Positions 27,125 through 34,215 of a stretch of DNA of 64,000 bases are shown here, one piece after another. The notes under the pieces are model-generated. The model ran no database searches, was not told the DNA's origin, and worked only from the letters and a program-made list of their open reading frames with translations. Source of the stretch: Aliisedimentitalea scapharcae (lineage in GTDB: Bacteria; Pseudomonadota; Alphaproteobacteria; Rhodobacterales; Rhodobacteraceae); NCBI RefSeq assembly GCF_045277565.1, contig NZ_CP123586.1, positions 120,396-184,395 on the forward strand, in the 5' to 3' direction. The first letter of the stretch is position 1. The number at the start of each line of letters is the position of its first letter. The translations under genes were made by a program, and so were the position numbers.

Positions 27125-28335
27125 GCGGCATCCTCGACGCGCCGCCAGCCCGGGAACGGGTCGGGCATATCGAGCGGCAAGGCACCGGGCCCGGCAGCCA
27201 ACACAGATGGAACAAGGCAGGCGTCAAGTTTGGCCTTAAGAGCAGACCAATCGATGCCCGATCCAATGAACACCAGCTCCTGCCGACGGTCGCCCCATGG
27301 CTCCTGCCAATGCTGCTGCATGTACTCACGCGCGGACGCGTGATCAGGCCAACGCTCTTTGGGGAAACTGGCCCACCAGGTGCCAATCGGTTTGACGCTC
27401 GACAGTGATCCAGCAAGCGAGAACTCCGCGACCCAATCGGGGCGCGTGGCGATCCAGAAGTGGCCCTTGGCACGGATCACACCAGGCATATTGCCGTTCA
27501 GAACCGCCAGGATCTTCTCAGGGATAAAGGGCTGGCGTGCACGATAGACATGGGAGGTCACACCGTATTCTTCGGTCTCCGGCACGTGATCTGCAAAACC
27601 GTAAAGCTCTTTGGCCCACATCGGATGCTCATGCGCCTTGTCGAAATCGAAAAGACCTGTGTCGAGAATCTTCTCTGCCGCAACCTGTGAATGATTGGTC
27701 TCGATGATCTCGGCATCGGCGTTCAGGCTGCGTATGATCTTGCAGGCTGCATCCACCTGTGCCTCAGACGCATCAGCGACCTTATTCAGGATCACCACAT
27801 CGGCAAATTCCATTTGGTCAGTCAGCAGATGTACCAGCGTCCGTTCATCCTCATCCCCCATGACTTCACCGCGGTCACGCAGGAAATCGTGGCTGGAAAA
27901 GTCCTTGAGCAGGTTCACCGCGTCGACGACCGTCACCATCGTGTCCAACCGGGCAACATCAGATAGGCTGTTGCCGAATTCGTCGCGGAAATCAAAGGTG
28001 GCAGCAACAGGCAATGGCTCGGAAATTCCGGTGCTTTCGATCAGCAAATAGTCAAACCGTCGTTCGGCCGCCAACCGACGTACCTCATCCAAAAGGTCGT
28101 CACGCAACGTGCAGCAGATGCAGCCGTTTGACATCTCGACCAACGTCTCATCCGTGCGGCTGAGTTCGGTGTCCGCGCGCACCAGGTCCGCATCGATGTT
28201 GACCTCGGACATGTCATTGACGATGACCGCAACGCGTCGTCCTTCACGATTGTTGAGCACGCGGTTCAGCAGGGTTGTTTTGCCCGCACCTAAAAATCCG
28301 GACAAGACGGTGACGGGAAGTCGAGTATCTGGCAT
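27121..28335 (-). CDS. CobW/COG0523-family GTPase, probable zinc metallochaperone
   Basis: 404 residues. The P-loop is GFLGAGKTT (residues 13-21), the metal-binding CxCC motif is GCICC (Cys72, 74, 75), the switch region is LLIESTGISEP and the base-recognition motif is NKVAD. The C-terminal CobW domain holds GVTSHVYRARQPFIPEKI and KGHFWIATRPD. Such proteins use GTP to load zinc or cobalt onto client enzymes and are often made under metal limitation. It is the first gene of an operon that continues with DUF1826 and an ABC uptake system. A divergent Rrf2 regulator and two inverted repeats lie directly upstream. The metal is not proven. Confidence 0.9.
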   Translation of the reverse strand: MPDTRLPVTVLSGFLGAGKTTLLNRVLNNREGRRVAVIVNDMSEVNIDADLVRADTELSRTDETLVEMSNGCICCTLRDDLLDEVRRLAAERRFDYLLIESTGISEPLPVAATFDFRDEFGNSLSDVARLDTMVTVVDAVNLLKDFSSHDFLRDRGEVMGDEDERTLVHLLTDQMEFADVVILNKVADASEAQVDAACKIIRSLNADAEIIETNHSQVAAEKILDTGLFDFDKAHEHPMWAKELYGFADHVPETEEYGVTSHVYRARQPFIPEKILAVLNGNMPGVIRAKGHFWIATRPDWVAEFSLAGSLSSVKPIGTWWASFPKERWPDHASAREYMQQHWQEPWGDRRQELVFIGSGIDWSALKAKLDACLVPSVLAAGPGALPLDMPDPFPGWRRVEDAA

Positions 28336-28367
28336 CTATGATCTCCAACGCGTGCAATAACGATCAC

Positions 28368-28410
28368 GCAACTTACGCAGTTACTAGACTAATGCAACTA
28401 CAATTGTTAC
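28368..28410. promoter_or_regulatory. Two tandem 17-bp inverted repeats in the cobW/rrf2 divergent region
   Basis: GCAAC-N7-GTTAC occurs at 28368-28384 and again at 28394-28410, 26 bases apart from start to start. The second copy is centred near ACAATTGT (28400-28407). Both lie in the 105-base gap between the metal operon and the Rrf2 gene, so they are probable operators, either for the Rrf2 protein or for a metal regulator such as Zur. Confidence 0.6.
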
Positions 28411-28440
28411 ATATAGTCACGATATGGAGAAACTTTGCGC

Positions 28441-28869
28441 ATGAAGCGGAACAGTCGCCTATCTCTCGCCCTGCACACGCTCAGCCACATGGCGGGTGAT
28501 CCCGACCGCGTGCGAACTTCCGCAGATATTGCCGATCACGCCGGAACGAACCCCGTAGTCGTGCGCCGTGTTCTTGGGAAGCTCAGGGAAGCAGGTCTAT
28601 TGGTGTCGGAAAAAGGACATGCGGGTGGGTGGCGTTTGGCCAAACCGGCCCGCGGCATCACGCTCGCAGATGTCTACCTGGCGTTGGATGAACGGCTTGT
28701 ATCAGGAAGCGACAGTGACGCCGAGCCTTCGCATTGCAGCGTCGAAACAGACCTACAAACGCGCGTTGCCGAAGTCCTCGAAGAAATAGAAGAGAGCCTC
28801 GTGCAACGTTTGCGCGAAACGTCGATCACCGATGTTCATCCAAAGTCATGCAGCTATTGCGACAGTTGA
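28441..28869 (+). CDS. Rrf2-family transcriptional regulator
   Basis: About 142 residues. The winged helix covers roughly residues 1-75, with LSLALHTLSHMAGDP and SADIADHAGTNPVVVRRVLG, then the wing GHAGGWRLAKPARGITLADVY that is typical of Rrf2. The Fe-S Cys triad of IscR/NsrR is not complete: one Cys lies mid-protein (SHCSVE) and a CSYC pair lies at the extreme C-terminus, which might bind a metal instead. The ATG at 28441 follows GGAGA; a TTG at 28435 is an alternative. It is divergent from the CobW-ABC operon and most likely controls it and itself. Confidence 0.87.
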   Translation: MKRNSRLSLALHTLSHMAGDPDRVRTSADIADHAGTNPVVVRRVLGKLREAGLLVSEKGHAGGWRLAKPARGITLADVYLALDERLVSGSDSDAEPSHCSVETDLQTRVAEVLEEIEESLVQRLRETSITDVHPKSCSYCDS

Positions 28870-28919
28870 GGGCCATTTGTGGGGCCGTCAACCCGTCTCC
28901 AATTCACACCGGACAGACA

Positions 28920-28938
28920 CAGGTCCACCAAGGACCTG
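28920..28938 (+). terminator. Stem-loop downstream of the Rrf2 gene
   Basis: CAGGTCC and GGACCTG form a perfect 7-bp stem with a 5-base loop, 51 bases past the stop. There is no T-run, so termination is only possible, not clear. The rest of the 246-base convergent gap up to 29115 shows nothing else. Confidence 0.35.
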
Positions 28939-29115
28939 AGCAACTGCCGGAATAGACAACAAGTCTAAAGAACCCGCCGACACGTCGTTCTCAGGAACCT
29001 CTTTGCTTTTGTTCAAATTGGCCAACTTTGGTCTTTGTGTTCATTGGGATGGCGCCCGGTGCCGAACTCTGGTGGAAAGCGTTCATCACCGACGCCCATG
29101 TCAGTCCTTTTGAAC

Positions 29116-31035
29116 TCAGTTGCCCGTGGTACCCGTTACCGACAGAGGATCATATGGGGACGCCTGTGAATTCCTCGCGATCAGTGCCTGTGCCCAGTCC
29201 TGCTGTGCGGTGACCTTGTCCTCATAAACGCCATGGACCCGACACAGGAACAACTCTGAATCATCCATTGCATTGGGCTGCGCAAACCAATCTTGCGGCT
29301 CAGCTTTGGTCAAATCGACCTTGGCCACGCGATAGTCCACCGGTTCACTGGATTGAGGAAGCTCGAGGGATGACTGATCATCCAGTATGTCGTCATACAG
29401 TGTTGGGCGGGCACCACCGGTGTCGATGGTAAAGGTGCGCAGCCATTGTTCTTTGTTTGAGGGCTCGAAACGGCCCACTTCTTCCACTGGATAGCGGATA
29501 GCTTCCCCAGGGTTTACGCCTTTCAAAACTTTGCTGTCGGAAACAACAATTGTGCCATGCACCAGAACATAAGGAATGCCAGTAGAGGGAAGACCGTTCT
29601 TGCCCTTTGAATAGGTGGCGTTTTCCGTAACATTTTCAGGATCAAATATGGTGATATCCGCGATCATGCCTTCTTGCATACGCCCACGCACGTCCATTGC
29701 CTGAATACCGGCGTCACCCAATTGTTTGGCTGCCCAATAGCTAAGCTGCGACAAAGAGAACATCAGCGGCACATCGTTTTCACGTGCCAACCGCAACAGA
29801 ATAGCGTGTGAACCAGCCGAACGCGGGTGGCCTGCATAGTCTTCGAACGGGGAATCCCAATCAAGCCGCTCTCCTTTTTCATTCAACCCCGGCATACCGT
29901 CGCCCGAGACGACAAAATTGGGCACTTTGATCCAATCCTTGATCCACTGCTCGCGGGGGGGGCTAAAGGCAATTGCAGTGCGCCCGGGTTCGGAGTCTTT
30001 GAATTCGAGGAATTCTTCTTTGGTGACATATCTGTCAAGCTGAGGATCGAAAATGGTTTCCTCATACTTGTATCCCATCGAATCTTCCCAATTGTCAGGT
30101 GCGAGAATGGAAGCGCCATAGTTCCCCGACCCCGCGGTCCAAGGATACCAGGTTGACCAGACATTATGACCCTGTGCCCGGGCCAGTTGCATCTTTTCTT
30201 CAATCTCCCACCAGCCGTAGTCGTTGGTATGGTGAAGTTGAAGCGAGGCCCCCAGAACCATCGCATTCGTCAGCAACTCGTTTGCGCCGGTCGCGGTTTC
30301 GATCGGAGTCGATGCGCTGGGATGAAAGCGGTGGTGCGCGGCAGTCAGGCGACCGTACTTGGCTGCAATTTTCTGGGCCTCAAACATTTCATAGGTCGTG
30401 ATACCTTCCCGTGCATATCCGATGGTCGATCCAACACCCAGCGCACCTTCACGCAAACCTTCATCAAGCGTCGCGGTGATTTCATTCATCTGATCCAGAG
30501 TACTACGTGTGACTGACCAGCCATCAACACCATCCTCGGCGGCATCAATTCGGTAGTCAAAGAAATAGGGCATCGAGACATTCGGCCCGTCGAGCGCCAG
30601 CCCATCATGCACCCGCATGCGGGCAAACTCCTGCCCCACGACAGTACCAAAATTTGCCTGGGTGTTGTTTTCCCGCTCAGCATACCATTCGGAAATATTG
30701 AGCGCGCCGACCTCAAAATCCATCTGCGTTGTCACACCATCGCGCAAATTCAGCTTGATCCCAAAAGGGCTGAGCCCGTGTTGTTCGAGGTCAATGAAGC
30801 CGGGTGCAACAACGTGACCGGTCGCATCAATGGTCTCGGCACCTTCGATGGTCTCTCCGGTAATCTTCGTGATCCAACCGTTGTTGATGCCTACATTTGC
30901 AACTTGGTCAAACCCGGTTTCGGGATCCATAACCCTGCCATTCAGAATGACGACATCAAAGTTCTGAGCAAAAACCTGAGTGGATAGGGCTGACGTAACA
31001 AAAAGTACTGAAAGTAATGTGTTCCGCGGTTTCAT
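29116..31035 (-). CDS. D-aminoacylase / amidohydrolase-family secreted enzyme
   Basis: 639 residues. A signal peptide (LLSVLFVTSALSTQVFA) sends it to the periplasm. The amidohydrolase barrel follows: FDVVILNGRVMDPETGFDQV, the first metal strand VVAPGFIDLEQHG, later His-bearing segments (RLTAAHHRFHPS, SLQLHHTNDYGWW) and the general-base segment VVSGDGMPG. Family members release D-amino acids from N-acyl-D-amino acids or cleave related amides. The first metal His of the usual HxH is Glu84 here (E-Q-H), so metal binding may differ. A C-terminal stretch beyond the barrel (from about residue 520) is long and unassigned. It is divergent from an AraC-type gene. Confidence 0.8.
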   Translation of the reverse strand: MKPRNTLLSVLFVTSALSTQVFAQNFDVVILNGRVMDPETGFDQVANVGINNGWITKITGETIEGAETIDATGHVVAPGFIDLEQHGLSPFGIKLNLRDGVTTQMDFEVGALNISEWYAERENNTQANFGTVVGQEFARMRVHDGLALDGPNVSMPYFFDYRIDAAEDGVDGWSVTRSTLDQMNEITATLDEGLREGALGVGSTIGYAREGITTYEMFEAQKIAAKYGRLTAAHHRFHPSASTPIETATGANELLTNAMVLGASLQLHHTNDYGWWEIEEKMQLARAQGHNVWSTWYPWTAGSGNYGASILAPDNWEDSMGYKYEETIFDPQLDRYVTKEEFLEFKDSEPGRTAIAFSPPREQWIKDWIKVPNFVVSGDGMPGLNEKGERLDWDSPFEDYAGHPRSAGSHAILLRLARENDVPLMFSLSQLSYWAAKQLGDAGIQAMDVRGRMQEGMIADITIFDPENVTENATYSKGKNGLPSTGIPYVLVHGTIVVSDSKVLKGVNPGEAIRYPVEEVGRFEPSNKEQWLRTFTIDTGGARPTLYDDILDDQSSLELPQSSEPVDYRVAKVDLTKAEPQDWFAQPNAMDDSELFLCRVHGVYEDKVTAQQDWAQALIARNSQASPYDPLSVTGTTGN

Positions 31036-31171
31036 AACAACCTCACTGTGTGCGTTACTGATTGCAGCATAACCGAATAAATGGTGAACTCGATATTCAT
31101 CACAGCAGGATCGGGACAGAAATTCTCCCGCCTAATGAATGCTATTGTCAAATATGCTGTTAAGGTGATCT

Positions 31172-32164
31172 ATGCCTACTGAACCCACACAAAGCATTTT
31201 GTTTCTGCACCCATTTCTTGATGACTTAAAAGCAAAAGGCTGTGCCCCAGAAACTATGGCGCACCGCCTTGGCGTCAACCAGTCTGAACTGGATGATCCG
31301 TCAACGCTAATCCCAGCAAATACTGTTTATGGGTTTCTGCGATGGTCCACAGAATGGAGTGGCGAAAAAACATTATGCAGCCAATTGGGCATGCGGATGG
31401 CGCAAGGGGAATGGATGCCATTTCTGCCACTTCTTGCCGGTGGCCTAACAGTCTGGCAGTTCTTTTTGCGTTTCAGCTCATCTGCTCGAGACCAAGGGGG
31501 CTCTGCCATATACCGAATGGAGGCTGACGGCCAAGTCGCGCTTTGGAAGCTGACACGCCCCAGCAGTGCGTCCAGCAATGCGGAGTATGCAGATGCAACG
31601 GCTGTTGGATTTTTCGTTGGGGTTCTGAAAGGAGCGCTCGGAGAGATGTATGACAAAAGTGAACTCCTGGTGGTCACCTCAGACAAGACATTAATTGCAG
31701 ATGAAGTTCTTCCCACGACTTCGGTCCTTGATGGGGCAAAGGGTACGGTGCTTCGTTTTCCTTCCCTGTGGTTGGAAGCAACGCTCAAAGCAGTGGATCC
31801 AAGACCGAACTCGCCTGCTGTGAGACTTCCGGATGTGGGTTTGGTGGATCTTGTCGAACGAACAAGGCGTGTTGTGCAAAGAAATATTGCTGTTGTTGAT
31901 TTTGATCTGACCGACGTTGCTCAGTCATTGGGTATGCCGGTATGGAAACTGCAATCGGAGCTCAGGGCTACGGGCACCAGCGTTTCCGAAATCCGCAACG
32001 AAGTGAGAAAGAAAATAGCGATCGAAAGCATTGGAACGACTGACATTGACATCGCGCAGTTTGCAAGCTCACTAGGCTATACCAGTAGCTCCAATTTTGC
32101 CCGCGCCTTTCGCAAATGGACCGGCCTCAGCCCGAGCCAGTTTCGTCGTGGCCGAGTCACCTGA
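31172..32164 (+). CDS. AraC-family transcriptional regulator
   Basis: 330 residues. The N-terminal two thirds resembles the arabinose-binding-like domain of OruR/VirS-type regulators, with FLHPFLDDLKAKGCAPETMA and WSGEKTLCSQLGMRM. The C-terminal AraC helix-turn-helix pair runs from FDLTDVAQSLGMPVWKLQSE to DIAQFASSLGYTSSSNFARA, then FRKWTGLSPSQFRRG. AAGGTGA precedes the ATG. It is divergent from the amidohydrolase gene across 136 bases and probably controls it; the inducer is unknown. Confidence 0.88.
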   Translation: MPTEPTQSILFLHPFLDDLKAKGCAPETMAHRLGVNQSELDDPSTLIPANTVYGFLRWSTEWSGEKTLCSQLGMRMAQGEWMPFLPLLAGGLTVWQFFLRFSSSARDQGGSAIYRMEADGQVALWKLTRPSSASSNAEYADATAVGFFVGVLKGALGEMYDKSELLVVTSDKTLIADEVLPTTSVLDGAKGTVLRFPSLWLEATLKAVDPRPNSPAVRLPDVGLVDLVERTRRVVQRNIAVVDFDLTDVAQSLGMPVWKLQSELRATGTSVSEIRNEVRKKIAIESIGTTDIDIAQFASSLGYTSSSNFARAFRKWTGLSPSQFRRGRVT

Positions 32165-32256
32165 ACCGGCCAAATATGGCTGCTCTATGTGTCGGTTATG
32201 GCAACCCTTGGCGCAAAGGATTTCCTGACAATCCATTTCGCAGGTTAGAGAGGAAC

Positions 32257-34215
32257 TTATTCTGGTGTTCCTGTGAACGCGAGATTTTCAGCGAGTTGTT
32301 CGTCAAGATCCAGCAACTTTCTGCGCGCGCGGACGTGGGCCCGTTCGGCCCTCAATTGGGCATTAGTCAAGGCCGAGAGAGTTGCGCGCCCGCCAAATCG
32401 CGACAAGAACCTGATGTGAAGACTACCAAATTCTGTAAGCAACGAGTCTTCTGCCGAGAGTATTGCTTCGTTGCTTCCGGGATCGCCTTGCCGGCCAGCG
32501 CGACCAGCAAGCTGGCGGTCAATGCGCCGGGCGCTATGGCATTCAGTCATGATGACGTGCAATCCACCTGCCATGCGGGCCTGTTCATCCAAGAGAATAT
32601 CGGTGCCACGACCGGCCATGTTCGTTGCGACCGTCACTGCGCCGGCGCGACCTGCGTCAGCTATGATGGCCGCCTCGTCCGCGTCCTGCGCGGCACTCAA
32701 CACACGGTGAGTGACACCCTTTGCATCCAGTGCGGCACTGGCCGCTTCAGAAGCAGCAACAGTGCGTGTACCGATCAAAACCGGACGGCCTTGCGCCGAC
32801 AGCTCCCCAGCGCGTTTTGCCACCCGCGCCCATTTTGTTGTTGCACGGGCAAAAACAAGAGGCCGCCAGGTTTTACGACGCGGGCGTTTGTGCGTCGGAA
32901 TACAGACGACAGGCAATCTGAAAACAGTCCAGAACTCTCCCGCCGCCTCGGTTGCTGTGCCCGTCATTCCCCCAACGTGAATGTAACGGCGAAAAAAACG
33001 CTGAAATGTAATCTGAGCAAGCGTGACACGACGTGTGGTGATCTCCACACCTTCTTTCGCTTCCACGGCCTGATGCAGCCCAGCCGACCATGAACGATCC
33101 GGCATAACCCGCCCGGTGTATTCGTCTACAATCTCGACCTTGCCATCACGTAATATATAATGCTCATCACGGTTATGCAGATGAATGGCATTCAGCGCAG
33201 TGCGTATGATGTCTTGGCGGATTGGCGCAGGACGCCATCTTTCTGGCATCAGCTCGGCACATTCTTCTAGCCGGTCACACCCTTTTGGCGTCAATTCGAT
33301 CTGACGGTGGAGCCGATCCAGACGATAATCCCGACCGTCTTGCATCTGCAGGGCAATTGCATGGGCCGCACGGGTCGCTTCTGCTTCGATCTCGGTATCA
33401 GGCGGTGGCACGGACAAGATCAACGGCGTGCGTGCCTCATCGATCATAACACTGTCTACTTCATCCACGATGGCAAATTGCAAACCTGGCAGGAGCAATC
33501 GGGTATTATCAAAGTAGGAACGAGCGCTCAGGCCGATGTCGCCGGTACGCCCCCCCATCGCCACGCGATCACGCAGAAAGGAAAAAGCGACCTCTTTGCC
33601 CGAAGCATAGACAATGTCAGCCCCAAAAACATCACTGCGTTCGTCATTGGAGCACTCGGGAATGACGGCTTTGCAGCTTAAACCCAAGCGCGCGTAAAGC
33701 CCTTGCATTGTTTCGGCGTCCCGCTCCGCAAGATAATCATTTGCTGTGATGACGTGCACGCGCCGCCCAGCCATCGCGGCGGTTCCCGCTGCAAGCGTAA
33801 TAGCCAGCGTTTTCCCTTCACCCGTCTGCATTTCCGCAACCGCGCCATTCAATACCGCGCGAGCACCAAGGACCTGGGTTGCATAGTGGCGAAGACCAAG
33901 TTCCCGCCCGGCGCATTCGCGGATCAAGGCAAAACATTGAACAAGAAGTGCCTCGCGGGGCTTGCCCCTTGCGGCCCGCAACTGATGAGCAGCCACCTTT
34001 ATCATCTGGTCAAGCGCGTCATCGGTGAGGGTCACGAGCTTGCGCCCCCGATAGAGCACCCGCCAGGCAAAGATACGGGATGGGCGTGCTTGGATGCGGC
34101 GGCGTGGCAACGTTGTGAACCTTTCGACCCACAGGTCGAGTTTCGACTTCTCGGGCTCGACAGGTGCCCGCGGGTAATACGCACCGCCAGAATGGGTTGG
34201 GAACGTCTCAGACAT
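32257..34215 (-). CDS. SecA-like protein-export ATPase lacking the C-terminal third
   Basis: 652 residues against about 900 for housekeeping SecA. The motor is complete: Walker A EMQTGEGKT (about residues 128-136), VHVITANDYLAERDA, DEAD-type VDEVDSVMIDEARTPLIL, GGMTGTATEAAGEF, TNMAGRGTDILL and RQLAGRAGRQGDPGSNEA. After that only about 70 residues remain, so most of the helical scaffold/wing region and the zinc-binding SecB/lipid tail are absent. The ATG at 34215 overlaps the preceding gene's stop by 8 bases; a longer frame to 34332 is rejected. Last gene of a coupled trio downstream of the giant gene, it would provide ATP-driven translocation for that protein. Confidence 0.85.
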   Translation of the reverse strand: MSETFPTHSGGAYYPRAPVEPEKSKLDLWVERFTTLPRRRIQARPSRIFAWRVLYRGRKLVTLTDDALDQMIKVAAHQLRAARGKPREALLVQCFALIRECAGRELGLRHYATQVLGARAVLNGAVAEMQTGEGKTLAITLAAGTAAMAGRRVHVITANDYLAERDAETMQGLYARLGLSCKAVIPECSNDERSDVFGADIVYASGKEVAFSFLRDRVAMGGRTGDIGLSARSYFDNTRLLLPGLQFAIVDEVDSVMIDEARTPLILSVPPPDTEIEAEATRAAHAIALQMQDGRDYRLDRLHRQIELTPKGCDRLEECAELMPERWRPAPIRQDIIRTALNAIHLHNRDEHYILRDGKVEIVDEYTGRVMPDRSWSAGLHQAVEAKEGVEITTRRVTLAQITFQRFFRRYIHVGGMTGTATEAAGEFWTVFRLPVVCIPTHKRPRRKTWRPLVFARATTKWARVAKRAGELSAQGRPVLIGTRTVAASEAASAALDAKGVTHRVLSAAQDADEAAIIADAGRAGAVTVATNMAGRGTDILLDEQARMAGGLHVIMTECHSARRIDRQLAGRAGRQGDPGSNEAILSAEDSLLTEFGSLHIRFLSRFGGRATLSALTNAQLRAERAHVRARRKLLDLDEQLAENLAFTGTPE

